A stretch of DNA of 64,000 bases from a virus: IMG/VR virus record IMGVR_UViG_3300031111_000007, positions 64,001 through 128,000 of that record, one strand, 5' to 3'. A program made the translations under genes and the position numbers. Below the pieces are notes generated by a model. The model was not told the origin of the DNA. It did no database searches and saw only the letters and a program-made list of their open reading frames with translations. This document shows positions 17,101 to 24,078 of the stretch, piece after piece; positions within the stretch are counted from its first letter, which is position 1; each line of letters opens with the position of its first letter.

Positions 17101-18778
17101 GAGAACCAAGATTTCTACCAGCTAAAACAATAGAGGATTGTAAATAATAAGGGGGATTTTGAATAATTGGAGAAACTACACCAAATTCAATACCATAAGT
17201 ACTACCACCAGATTTCCAAATACAATATCCATCACCTTCCCAATAAAGATATGGATCACCAGCAAGTTTGAAAGTAATTCTAAACTCAATATCACCTTCA
17301 TCTGAACTTCCTGCTCCATAATTAAGATAATTATTTGTACCTCTGGCACCGAAATAAGCCGATCTTGGAAGTAGATATGTATTATTACCATATGTAGTAT
17401 GATTAGCAGAACCATCTCTATCAGGGTCAGTACCTAAATATCTTGTTAATATAGTAGATGCTTGAGAACTTGAGGATTGAGAATAAGAACTTGAAGATAA
17501 TGATGGAAACTCATCATCTAAATAATTATCGTTTTTCCATAATTCTAATTCATAAATTTTACCATAGTAATATGCATATGTAGACCTATCATCAAGAGCA
17601 GTACCAGCTTGATTATAATCATATCCAATACTAAAATCATTACCACCATCACCATTTGATATACTACCAGTTGCCCATGTAATAACAGTCGATTGATCTT
17701 CAGAAAGAATTGCTACCTTTCTATGAGAAGCATATAACCAGTAAGGAACACCAGCAGATAAAACATTAGATGGTATACTGATATCATAAAAAGTAGAATT
17801 ATTTGCTGTATATATACCAAGAGTACTTGTAGTTCTTTGAAAACCAAAAGCAAGACCATTACCAGTACCACCATCTTTCACAAAAATCTGAGAACCATAA
17901 GGATCATCAAATTCAAATTTAATTTTGATACCTAAATTGGTTTCATCAAAATCTCTACTAGCTGCTTGAAGACCTTGACTGCCATTAAAATAAATATAAT
18001 CAGAACCAAGTGTAGGAGAATTAACAACGGTAAGTCGATTATTATAATTTCCTTGCCTATTAGAACCAAATTTAAATACTTGAGTAGGATATTGATTTAC
18101 ATATACAAGAGTATTTTTAGGCCAACTAATATCAGAAGAATTAAATATCTCCAATTCTTTGACATAAACATTATCAAGATAATCACCAGTAACAGCATCA
18201 CCACGATATACTCTACCATCTTTACTATATCCAAGAGATTCATCAGCAGTACCATTTGCAGCTATAACAAGATTACCTGATACAGCATAAGCCATTTCAG
18301 TACCTAACTGTCTTAAGGCAAATCTACCACTAGAACCTTGTTCCCAAAATAATTCTAACCATACACCAGATGGAGCAATAGAAGGATCAAAAGGAAGTGA
18401 TAAATAATCTAAACTTGAACTTGATCTAGCAGCAACAATTAAACTATGTTGCCAGTAACTATTACTTTCAAAATTTTGTCTAACTTCGATACCATTACCA
18501 TTACCACCTGATTTCCAAATAGTACCATCATTAGAAGCATTAAAATTATGATATGGATTAAAGAGATGTTTATAAACAATTCTATAAGTATATGGTTGGG
18601 ATTCATTGATATCATCTGGACCCCAATATAAACCATGACTTCCATCAGGAATAAATATAGAACCAGCACATATGATAGGAGAACCAACAGTAGTACCACT
18701 ATCGACACCTTCTCTATCAGTACCAAAATAATGAGTATAAATTGTAGATGTGGTTGATGAACTTGAAGAACTTGGCAT
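14189..18778 (-). CDS. Tail fibre / adhesin with tandem lectin-like domains and poly-serine linkers
   Basis: 1529 residues. Six beta-sandwich (LamG/concanavalin-like) domains can be outlined at about 1-215, 216-425, 440-650, 655-865, 905-1080 and 1140-1320; domains 1-2 and 3-4 are duplicates (shared IWKSGG, GKIYELELW/EIW, DG-FSxGxxxN phrases). Between them lie serine tracts, and residues about 1325-1500 are almost entirely Ser with scattered E, Q, V, I, F. The C-terminus is ELYFDIGFRSSSSSS then a Gly-rich end. Probably host-receptor binding. Preceded by a TATAAATA promoter. The serine tracts could carry sugars. Confidence 0.75.
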   Translation of the reverse strand: MPSSSSSSTTSTIYTHYFGTDREGVDSGTTVGSPIICAGSIFIPDGSHGLYWGPDDINESQPYTYRIVYKHLFNPYHNFNASNDGTIWKSGGNGNGIEVRQNFESNSYWQHSLIVAARSSSSLDYLSLPFDPSIAPSGVWLELFWEQGSSGRFALRQLGTEMAYAVSGNLVIAANGTADESLGYSKDGRVYRGDAVTGDYLDNVYVKELEIFNSSDISWPKNTLVYVNQYPTQVFKFGSNRQGNYNNRLTVVNSPTLGSDYIYFNGSQGLQAASRDFDETNLGIKIKFEFDDPYGSQIFVKDGGTGNGLAFGFQRTTSTLGIYTANNSTFYDISIPSNVLSAGVPYWLYASHRKVAILSEDQSTVITWATGSISNGDGGNDFSIGYDYNQAGTALDDRSTYAYYYGKIYELELWKNDNYLDDEFPSLSSSSYSQSSSSQASTILTRYLGTDPDRDGSANHTTYGNNTYLLPRSAYFGARGTNNYLNYGAGSSDEGDIEFRITFKLAGDPYLYWEGDGYCIWKSGGSTYGIEFGVVSPIIQNPPYYLQSSIVLAGRNLGSLSWFYMPTYNLSADVWYEAFVSKTKITIRELDNPSNGYTFTGTVVAGDGTGADEFGYASEPSPWSAGVGRPFNGWVGDFELYEDGTMAWPSDLDDPYWAETVFKFGSDYYGIHKERLTGSVTTTGADYIEFGGHGSGDGLYVINDRETTDTNMGFKCTFSADSFSPSAAILAKSGGSTNGVCIGWYDGDIGIWARNSDSLTSITVPTSGLSSGLKYQLVASHSRISILSDSGSFITSAAGTVNAGDGTDLFSVGFNENSSVITTGEIRQIFDGKIYELEIWDESNLAEADFAGEGESVSSSSLSSSSESSSSLSSSSSESSSSFSSSSSSISCSYEPYENLEVFTVVDPNNDITVECTKVTVDTMSRTSATYVYDDYGIGYFGDFEIDFEFQSTLTTNGQLVFVCVSNTIGTQADFITANDGILTTAYSNGTVTQIYLGDTYNEDFYQVTGTTVNFYCTLQRSGSTAYLYIYSDSNRNTLVDTLSISCVTDTKRYLYAMNNREFSGGIASGYVDKIQIIQTGSSSSSSSSLSSSSSESSSSLSSSSSSSLSSSSSSSSSSLSSSLSSSSSTSCYVSPYSDDFTGDNGDIPNPHLWTTVDQPAGTSIRIYNNKLRAEITNSQTINLATISTFYVTGDFDIRVDWEFSNDPGTTGRSQILLQAKIDLSHRLKLGYTPQDNSWESIRYIGDSQTITYIEDISAGDSRKHRIKRVGNNWTSYRYTSSGIWVAMHSNQAIGSGDIEIALWNNTYDASTITVDFDNWTITSAGGVICGASSSSSSSISSSSSSSISISISSSSSLSSSSQSVFSSSSSSSSSSSSESISSSSSSSSQSVFSSSSSSSSSSSSESQSISSSSSSSSSSFSSSSSSSSFSESSSSSESSSSSSESISFSSSSSSESSSSSESQSLSSSSSSVSSSSESQSSSSLSVSLPEIDDSELYFDIGFRSSSSSSKSLLSTSTSGGIPSGGFGG
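14240..14790 (-). repeat. Low-complexity serine-coding tract
   Basis: About 180 codons that are nearly all Ser, with near-identical units (e.g. two copies around 14560-14620 and 14635-14700 sharing the QSVFSSSSSSSSSSSSES phrase). Shorter tracts of the same kind lie at 15385-15540, 16100-16210, 17460-17500, 19265-19390 and 19470-19600. The near-identical units invite slippage or recombination. Confidence 0.8.
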
Positions 18779-18809
18779 ACTGGTTACAATACTCCTATCT
18801 TATCATTGA

Positions 18810-18817
18810 TATTTATA
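18810..18817 (-). promoter_or_regulatory. Late promoter (TATAAATA) for the tail fibre
   Basis: Minus strand TATAAATATCAATG, 32 bases upstream of the fibre ATG, in the gap between the fibre and the 193-aa gene. Confidence 0.7.
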
Positions 18818-18857
18818 TATTATAACCAGATTATATTTGAAATGTTTTGTTATTTTA

Positions 18858-19439
18858 TCACTCAGCAAATTCTATATCACTTATACTAAAACGAACACTA
18901 TTTAATTCAAGTATCATAATTCCATCAATATCATTTCCTAAAAAAGTAATATCAATTTCTTGTTTATCTTCTGTAATAATAGTTTCCTCAATTAATGGAT
19001 TACTACTTGAATCATTTAAATAAACAATACCGGAAGGGGGAATATTACCATCAGTAAATGATACTCTTAATTTGGATGGTCTAAATCCAGATACCCAAGG
19101 AGTAGGTTCTACTATATCTTTTAACTCTATAACTTCAAATGGTCCACCAGCAAAAAGACCACTATTCCATGTATTATCTTCAGAATTCCATGTACCAAGA
19201 TAAATACCGAAAGCACTATTATATGGCATCCAGTATGTATCATCAAAGTAAGAAACCCAATTAAGACCTTGAACTGAAGTTGAACTTGATGAACTGCTCA
19301 CTGATGATGAACTACTTATCGATGAACTACTCATTGAACTTGAACTTACAGATGAACTACTCACCGATGAAGAAGAAGAAGAACTTGATCTTATTGTTAT
19401 ATAAAATTTTAAATTATTATGTTTATATACTGTTCCCAT
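18858..19439 (-). CDS. Serine-rich fibre-associated protein
   Basis: 193 residues. After MGTVYKHNNLKFYITIRSSS comes a Ser tract to about residue 55, then a folded domain (about 57-193) with WVSYFDDTYWMPYNSAFGIYLGTW, beta strands, and a C-terminal LNSVRFSISDIEFAE. It shares the 'F-x-I-x-(F/I)-RSSSSS' phrase with the C-terminus of the 1529-aa fibre and the N-terminus of the 59-aa protein. Likely a fibre or adhesin partner; no recognised family. Confidence 0.7.
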   Translation of the reverse strand: MGTVYKHNNLKFYITIRSSSSSSSSVSSSSVSSSSMSSSSISSSSSVSSSSSSTSVQGLNWVSYFDDTYWMPYNSAFGIYLGTWNSEDNTWNSGLFAGGPFEVIELKDIVEPTPWVSGFRPSKLRVSFTDGNIPPSGIVYLNDSSSNPLIEETIITEDKQEIDITFLGNDIDGIMILELNSVRFSISDIEFAE

Positions 19440-19446
19440 ATTATTC

Positions 19447-19626
19447 CTATGATGGTAATGGACCGCTACTTTCTGAACTTGAACTTCTACTACTTGAGCT
19501 TTCAGATGAAGATGAAATACTCATCGATGAGCTTGAAGATTGAGAACTTGAGGATACACTAAAACTCACCGATGAAGATGAGGAAGAACTTGATCTAAAT
19601 TGTATGTCATACCATAAATCAGCCAT
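19447..19626 (-). CDS. 59-aa serine-rich mini-protein
   Basis: Starts MADLWYDIQFRSSSSSSSVS, continues as Ser-rich sequence with SMSISSSSESSSSRSS, ends SGPLPS. Starts 1 base upstream of the previous gene's stop end and its stop lies 7 bases before the 193-aa gene start. It resembles an isolated copy of the linker segment found in the two larger serine-rich proteins; it may be a remnant or a small tail-tip protein. Confidence 0.6.
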   Translation of the reverse strand: MADLWYDIQFRSSSSSSSSVSFSVSSSSQSSSSSMSISSSSESSSSRSSSSESSGPLPS

Positions 19627-19935
19627 TTAACATTCATCCGATACGTTTAGTTTAGTACAGTGATTTGTGATATCACCATCACTTCTATGTATTTCCCAAT
19701 AAACATCATACAAAGCAGCACTTGATGTTACCGTTTGAGTAATAGTTGTCCATACTTCATTCCTATAATTTCTTGCTGGTGTTCTTGGAACTACTACATT
19801 ATCCTTTCTCGCACCCTTAACAGTAACATATGCACCTGATGGATAGAAAGGACTGCCTGTTGTTTTCTTCCATATATTTATCTGAATTGTAGCCCTATCG
19901 TTCTTGCACAATTCCATATAAGTTCTATCAGCCAT
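19627..19935 (-). CDS. Small beta-rich virion-type protein
   Basis: 102 residues with an immunoglobulin-like or jelly-roll strand pattern: RATIQINIWKKTTGSPFYPSG, YVTVKGARKDNVVV, WTTITQTVTSSAALYDVYWEIHRSDGD. The N-terminus MADRTYMELCKND precedes the first strand. A similar strand pattern occurs in the 175-aa protein at 36574-37101. Located between fibre and head genes; probably a structural or accessory protein, not identified further. Confidence 0.65.
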   Translation of the reverse strand: MADRTYMELCKNDRATIQINIWKKTTGSPFYPSGAYVTVKGARKDNVVVPRTPARNYRNEVWTTITQTVTSSAALYDVYWEIHRSDGDITNHCTKLNVSDEC

Positions 19936-19938
19936 TTA

Positions 19939-20442
19939 TTATTTCCTCTTTTTCTTTTTCTTACTCTTGTTTCTGTTAAGTAGTACTTTTCTAAATTTAT
20001 TCATCAATGCAGACTTCACCTTCTTACTAAAATCTTTTGAGAATGTAGAGATAACAACCTTCTCAACATTATCAAGTGGTATTTCTTCTAAATTCTTAAT
20101 ATAATATACTGGCTTAATCATATATCTTCTCACAGCAGGTTTTAAATAAGGATATTTAGCCAGTACCTTTAACCATGTAAATTTCTTCTTTCCGGGTTTA
20201 TCTAATTCTTTCATCCATGCCTTGAGAAATCTTTTTCTCATAGCTCTTGGAATGTAAGTAAAATTTATTCCCTGAATAAGCCTCCATTGATGTCCTGAAT
20301 CATGTATACCAGTAATAGCAGACATAAATATAATTACTGGTTTAGGATCGTTATGCCAAGCATGATACTTGAATCGATAGAAATATCCAGAACGTAATGT
20401 TACACCTTTAAATCGTTTTGTATAAACATGTTTTAAACCCAT
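19939..20442 (-). CDS. Basic protein of T4-like head/neck region, unidentified
   Basis: 167 residues, very basic with a Lys/Arg tail (NKSKKKKKRK). The core GYFYRFKYHAWHNDPKPVIIFMS, HQWRLIQGINFTYIP and a helical RKRFLKAWM segment form a pattern common in uncharacterised T4-like phage proteins of the structural region ('xxPxPxxxx... GxNxxYxP'). It may bind DNA. Function not assigned. Confidence 0.6.
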   Translation of the reverse strand: MGLKHVYTKRFKGVTLRSGYFYRFKYHAWHNDPKPVIIFMSAITGIHDSGHQWRLIQGINFTYIPRAMRKRFLKAWMKELDKPGKKKFTWLKVLAKYPYLKPAVRRYMIKPVYYIKNLEEIPLDNVEKVVISTFSKDFSKKVKSALMNKFRKVLLNRNKSKKKKKRK

Positions 20443-20451
20443 ATCTTCTCC

Positions 20452-20733
20452 TTATACAAAATTCCAGATATTACCTTCTGACCCAATAAATTCCATCATT
20501 TCATCTTCATCTTCGATATCCAATTCTTTCTTTACACCAGCAAAATGACCTTCTGCATTAGTACCAGCAAGAGCAATATAGTCTTCTCCGAAATCTACAT
20601 CAACTCTATCTCCGGGTCTAAAGTCACCCCACCACTTCATAAATTGAATAGGTCTAATACCGTTTACCTTAACCCCTTTAATGCCAACTCTGGTTTCCGT
20701 AAACAGTTCCAATTTTTCCAACAGTTCTTTCAT
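20452..20733 (-). CDS. Hypothetical small protein with SH3-like beta core
   Basis: 93 residues. N-terminal helix MKELLEKLELFTE, then beta segments (GIKGVKVNGI, PGDRVDVDFGEDYIALAGT) suggesting an SH3-like barrel, and an acidic C-terminal stretch ending GNIWNFV. Preceded by AAAGGAG. Sits in the string of small head-region genes; no family recognised. Confidence 0.6.
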   Translation of the reverse strand: MKELLEKLELFTETRVGIKGVKVNGIRPIQFMKWWGDFRPGDRVDVDFGEDYIALAGTNAEGHFAGVKKELDIEDEDEMMEFIGSEGNIWNFV

Positions 20734-20752
20734 TTCATATCTCCTTTATAGA

Positions 20753-21022
20753 CTATTTCATCATAGCTTTCAATTCTGCCTTTATCTCTTTTGCCTTTGG
20801 TCCTTTCCATGATCTTGCGTTTGATAAGAAATAAAGCACAACACTTCTCGCATCATCAAACATATATTTATCGTTGATTGAGTTTAGCTGTGCCATAGCA
20901 CTCAAATATGGTTCTGCTGCATAATTTACCTTTTTCCAATCTCGTCTGATCTCCATTGCTATCGTACTCAATGGTCTGGTTTGTTTTCCTTCACCTAAAT
21001 ATTTCTCAATTAAATAGCTCAT
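20753..21022 (-). CDS. Small helical protein with IEKYLGE leader
   Basis: 89 residues beginning MSYLIEKYLGEG, where Y-L-G-E fits the aromatic-(I/L)-x-E cleavage pattern seen in other small proteins here. The rest is helical (STIAMEIRRDWKKVNYAAEPYLSAMAQL ... AKEIKAELKAMMK), resembling a small phage protein family common in T4-like genomes. Overlaps the gp4 gene by 4 bases. Possible internal head protein (inference). Confidence 0.65.
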   Translation of the reverse strand: MSYLIEKYLGEGKQTRPLSTIAMEIRRDWKKVNYAAEPYLSAMAQLNSINDKYMFDDARSVVLYFLSNARSWKGPKAKEIKAELKAMMK

Positions 21023-21468
21023 CTATTCCCCCTAAATAAATCTTTTTCTGTTATCACAACGAACTTCATTCCTAACTTCTTACAATACTCTTTTGCTGCA
21101 CTAAATTTAGCACGATTTATAAGAAAGGTTTGTTCTCTTATCGCCATCGTCTTATCACTCTTACCACCACGTTTCTTAGGTAGTCTACAATCTTTGGTTG
21201 GTTTCACTTCAGCAATGAAACGATTACCCCCCTTAAAACAAACATAAAAATCTGGATAATATATTCTCTTTTTATTATTCACAGGATCGAAATATGGTAT
21301 CCTATGATTTTCGCTTGACCACTCTGTTACCTTCTTATTGTAATCAAGCCATTCACACATTCTATATTCCCATGACGATCTACATATTATAGGGTACGTT
21401 CCACAATACTTCTCAGTATGTCTTGGAACATACTGTCTTTCATTCTTATTTCTTTTATATTTCTTCAT
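21019..21468 (-). CDS. 4: Head completion nuclease gp4-like
   Basis: 149 residues, the usual gp4 size. Typical order: YVPRHTEKYCGTYPIICRSSWEYRMCEWLD, then VTEWSSENHRIPYFDPVNNKKRIYYPDFYV (catalytic D of the PD-(D/E)xK-like core) and FIAEVKPTKDCRLP (E-x-K), finishing AAKEYCKKLGMKFVVITEKDL. gp4 proteins finish packaged heads before tail joining. Coupled by overlaps on both sides. Confidence 0.85.
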   Translation of the reverse strand: MKKYKRNKNERQYVPRHTEKYCGTYPIICRSSWEYRMCEWLDYNKKVTEWSSENHRIPYFDPVNNKKRIYYPDFYVCFKGGNRFIAEVKPTKDCRLPKKRGGKSDKTMAIREQTFLINRAKFSAAKEYCKKLGMKFVVITEKDLFRGNR

Positions 21469-21788
21469 TACCTCAAGAATGCTTTTGGTGTTTGTTTTCT
21501 AATATAGTTAATCCAAGTCTGACTCACATTACCATAGGCTGTTCCAGTGGATATATAATTACCATCTCTCTTAGCAACGTAATCAGTAGTAGATGATTGA
21601 GAAGGACCATAAAGATAATCACCCTCAATCCAAAGAGCTTTACCACTACCAGAAGTAGCACCATCAATAAAAGCCTTGATAATTTTTTGGTCTTTGGGTT
21701 TCATCTTATAACCCATTACTTCATCTACCTTTTCTTTTTCTTCTTTTGTTTCCTCTTTCGGATTCAAATACTTGTCAATTAAACTCAT
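21468..21788 (-). CDS. Small protein with LIDKYL leader
   Basis: About 106 residues from the second of two adjacent ATGs, which has better spacing to the AGGAGG site. It begins MSLIDKYLNPKEE. After a charged linker comes a compact domain, MKPKDQKIIKAFIDGATSGSGKALWIEGDYLYGPSQS, then beta-like SSTTDYVAKRDGNYIS. No function recognised. Shares the I(D/E)KYL leader phrase with other capsid-region small proteins. Confidence 0.6.
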   Translation of the reverse strand: MSLIDKYLNPKEETKEEKEKVDEVMGYKMKPKDQKIIKAFIDGATSGSGKALWIEGDYLYGPSQSSTTDYVAKRDGNYISTGTAYGNVSQTWINYIRKQTPKAFLR

Positions 21789-21796
21789 CATTCCTC

Positions 21797-22231
21797 CTAT
21801 AAAAATTTCCTAATTCTCTTACCTCTTGCAGTTTTACCCGAAGATGCTTTTCTCTTTTTCATTCTCGACCACTGTTTATATTTAGTAGTACGTCTGAATT
21901 TCTTAGCCTTCAATTTAATTGCAGCACGATTTCTTCTATAATCCATTCTTCTCTTTCTTTTATCAGATGGTTTAATCTTTACTTTTTTAGCAGCAACCAC
22001 TTCATCCAACTCATCATCTTCAAAAAGTTCCTCATCTAACTTATGGTCTGCAATCATATCAATCAAGTCAGTACACTCTACTATTTGATCTTCAGTAAGA
22101 CTCTCACTATCAAGATTCATAATGAATTCAATCATCATATCCATCAAATGAACATCTTCTTCTGGAAGATACTCATCTTTAGCCTCATCTTCTTTAAGGT
22201 ATTCTTCTAGTTTTCTCTGAATATCACTCAT
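21797..22231 (-). CDS. Acidic-then-basic small head protein (paralogue of 22442-22924)
   Basis: 144 residues split in two: an acidic half (1-75; MMIEFIMNLDSESLTEDQIVE, DELDEVV) and a very basic half (78-144; RKRRMDYRRNRAAIKLKAKKFRR). The leader MSDIQRKLEEYLKEDE contains Y-L-K-E. The design, an acidic pro-segment before an Arg/Lys-rich tail, suits an internal head or core protein whose basic part binds DNA after proteolysis. The same architecture and phrases (MxxFIxNLD, EVxEVDEL) recur in the gene one position upstream. Confidence 0.65.
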   Translation of the reverse strand: MSDIQRKLEEYLKEDEAKDEYLPEEDVHLMDMMIEFIMNLDSESLTEDQIVECTDLIDMIADHKLDEELFEDDELDEVVAAKKVKIKPSDKRKRRMDYRRNRAAIKLKAKKFRRTTKYKQWSRMKKRKASSGKTARGKRIRKFL

Positions 22232-22461
22232 TAGTCAGTCTCCTTCTTTGCATTCCATCCTTTATCTACATCATCAAAAAATTTTGCCTGTTTATTTTTT
22301 GGTAAATCTTTAAAACTCTTAATTTTCCATTTCTTTAGCATCTTTTTGAAAAACGCATCGTACTCAGGACCACCAACTTTTCTTCCTTCAGTAATCCTTG
22401 GATCAACTTCTGATTCTAATCTTTCTAAAGTCTCATCGATTTTATTTATTAAGGTTTGCAT
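22231..22461 (-). CDS. Small protein with a 'FFKKxLKKW...FFDDVDKxW' domain
   Basis: 76 residues from ATG at 22461, which has GGAG at 8 bases; a GTG 9 bases upstream would place the site badly. N-terminal MQTLINKIDETLERLESEVDPRITEGRK is leader-like, with I-T-E. The C-terminal half, AFFKKMLKKWKIKSFKDLPKNKQAKFFDDVDKGW, is a motif repeated in many T4-like phage small proteins. The start lies 20 bases inside the upstream gene. Possibly packaged; function unknown. Confidence 0.65.
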   Translation of the reverse strand: MQTLINKIDETLERLESEVDPRITEGRKVGGPEYDAFFKKMLKKWKIKSFKDLPKNKQAKFFDDVDKGWNAKKETD

Positions 22462-22924
22462 CTCTATCACTCCTATCGCTTCTTTTTCTTACATGGTATC
22501 TCACTTTCTTTCTTCCAGTAGGTGTTCTTCCCTGTCTTGATAAGCGTTCTCTCTTATTTGCTCTTTTCCTACCTTCTGAACTACGTTTAAATTTTGCCTT
22601 TCTTCTCTTTACATGGGTACGATTTTTTCTGTACCATTTTTTTGAATATTGATTTTTAACTGCATTTGTTCTTTTAGCAAGTTTTGGTTTTCTTAATTCG
22701 TCAACTTCTTCTACTTCTGGTTCAAGGTCTTCAATCATATTAATAACCTTTTCCAATTGAGTATCATCAAGTCTATCAGGATCAAGATTAACAATGAAAT
22801 TAGCCATCCTATCAAACATTTCTTCATCAAAAGAGAAATCCAATTCAACATCTGTTTCTCCTTTTGGTGGTAAAATATTAGCCTCTTGTTCTAAAATATC
22901 ATCTATCTTATCGAATAAATCCAT
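22442..22924 (-). CDS. Acidic-then-basic small head protein (paralogue of 21797-22231)
   Basis: 160 residues. Leader MDLFDKIDDILEQEA, acidic region to about residue 80 (MFDRMANFIVNLDPDRLDDTQ, EPEVEEVDEL), then a strongly basic tail of Arg/Lys/Ser (RKNRTHVKRRKAKFKRSS, RQGRTPTGRKKVRY). Same plan and several identical phrases as 21797-22231, so a duplication. Candidate DNA-associated internal head protein. Confidence 0.65.
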   Translation of the reverse strand: MDLFDKIDDILEQEANILPPKGETDVELDFSFDEEMFDRMANFIVNLDPDRLDDTQLEKVINMIEDLEPEVEEVDELRKPKLAKRTNAVKNQYSKKWYRKNRTHVKRRKAKFKRSSEGRKRANKRERLSRQGRTPTGRKKVRYHVRKRSDRSDRDANLNK

Positions 22925-23385
22925 TATTCACCTGATAATGCTTCTTTTAATTTTTTCTTGGCTACTTTCAATTCATATTCATCATCTTCTTTATCATCTT
23001 CAGGTGGTGGTGTTTCTGAATCATCTTCGGGTGATGGTTCTTCTTCTCCTTCTGGTCCTTGTGGTCCACCAGCACCATCCAAGACATCCCTTACTCTCGA
23101 CTCTTGTTTCTCAAAAGCAGGTAGAATCTTCTCTTTCCTATCAACTGCATTAACAATAGCCCTTAAAGCAACAATAAACTCTGAATACTCCTTTGACATA
23201 TCTGCTAAAAGCTGATGTGCTTTCTTGACAAATACAGGATTATCCTCAACTGACATGATTCCATCTTCCAATTCATCTATGAAATCCTCAATTGTATCAT
23301 CCAACACATGTAACTTTCTAAGCATCTTTCCTTCTCTTTTTTTAGTCGATGCCTCATTTAAAACTTCTCTGAATTTTTCTCCCAT
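22924..23385 (-). CDS. Leader-bearing helical protein with acidic Pro/Glu linker
   Basis: 153 residues. MGEKFREVLNEASTKK carries L-N-E at position 9-11. A helical body (LHVLDDTIEDFIDELEDG, HQLLADMSKEYSEFIVALRAIVNAV) is followed by GAGGPQGPEGEEEPSPEDD-type linker and a charged C-terminus. One-base overlaps with both neighbours. Likely core or internal head protein; no family recognised. Confidence 0.6.
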   Translation of the reverse strand: MGEKFREVLNEASTKKREGKMLRKLHVLDDTIEDFIDELEDGIMSVEDNPVFVKKAHQLLADMSKEYSEFIVALRAIVNAVDRKEKILPAFEKQESRVRDVLDGAGGPQGPEGEEEPSPEDDSETPPPEDDKEDDEYELKVAKKKLKEALSGE

Positions 23386-23591
23386 TACAAAATTCCCCCA
23401 TCTATTAGGTCTTGAATTTTTTTCTGTACTTCCTCATTAAACATAGAAATAGTTTTTTCTCTATTATCAGAATTTTTTACAATCTCCACAATCTGCTTGA
23501 AATCAGCAGACATATCCTGTGATAGAGAAATCAACTCCTTTTTCTCCTGTATCTCAATATATTTATCTATCGTTTCTAATAATCGTTCCAT
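23385..23591 (-). CDS. 68-aa helical protein, first gene of the head-region operon
   Basis: MERLLETIDKYIEIQEKKE begins with the ETIDKYIE phrase of the leader family and is helical throughout, ending QKKIQDLIDGGIL. Directly behind a TATAAATA late promoter only 10 bases upstream of the ATG, so the ribosome site must be weak or absent (possible leaderless or short-leader message). Function unknown. Confidence 0.6.
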   Translation of the reverse strand: MERLLETIDKYIEIQEKKELISLSQDMSADFKQIVEIVKNSDNREKTISMFNEEVQKKIQDLIDGGIL

Positions 23592-23600
23592 ATCACTAAT

Positions 23601-23608
23601 TATTTATA
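23601..23608 (-). promoter_or_regulatory. Late promoter (TATAAATA), head-region operon
   Basis: Minus strand TATAAATAATTAG, 10 bases before the 68-aa gene. It is paired with a divergent plus-strand copy at 23636-23643. Confidence 0.7.
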
Positions 23609-23635
23609 AAAATTTAGTCAATCTGATAAAAAAAA

Positions 23636-23643
23636 TATAAATA
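23636..23643 (+). promoter_or_regulatory. Late promoter (TATAAATA), lysis-type operon
   Basis: Plus strand TATAAATATATTTAG, 33 bases before the first plus-strand gene, divergent from the promoter at 23601-23608. Confidence 0.7.
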
Positions 23644-23676
23644 TATTTAGAAACTATTTTAAAAGGGAGCACTCAT

Positions 23677-24069
23677 ATGTCAGAAGATAAATTGACTAGA
23701 GATGATCTTGTCTTGTTAATGGAGAGTTATCGAAACATGATAACCATGCATCAGACGATATTGGATCAATCTGAAAAAACGATAGAGAAAATGGGTCTAA
23801 TCGCTACGAAACAAGATGATCTATATTCTAAACAAAATAGTGTATGTGGTACATTAAATAAAGTATCATCGAATCTTGATGATACAACCAAAAGTTTATC
23901 AGAAGCAGCAAAAGCAGCAGTCAGACATGAAAAAGATGTCATGGCACAACATAATAGAATAGAAACAAAAATTCATCTTGGTTGGATAGGAATGGGTACT
24001 ATAATAATAGGATTAATAGGACTTATTATTGCTTTAACTGATTTGATACAAAGTACACCATTACCATAA
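23677..24069 (+). CDS. Coiled-coil protein with C-terminal membrane anchor
   Basis: 130 residues. Helical coiled coil over about 10-95 (DLVLLMESYRNMITMHQTI, NKVSSNLDDTTKSLSEAAKAA), then one hydrophobic segment at about 100-123 (GWIGMGTIIIGLIGLIIAL). GGGAG lies 7 bases before the ATG. First gene of the plus-strand late operon with a holin-like gene; may be part of the lysis or envelope machinery. Not identified. Confidence 0.7.
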   Translation: MSEDKLTRDDLVLLMESYRNMITMHQTILDQSEKTIEKMGLIATKQDDLYSKQNSVCGTLNKVSSNLDDTTKSLSEAAKAAVRHEKDVMAQHNRIETKIHLGWIGMGTIIIGLIGLIIALTDLIQSTPLP

Positions 24070-24078
24070 GGAGAAAAA

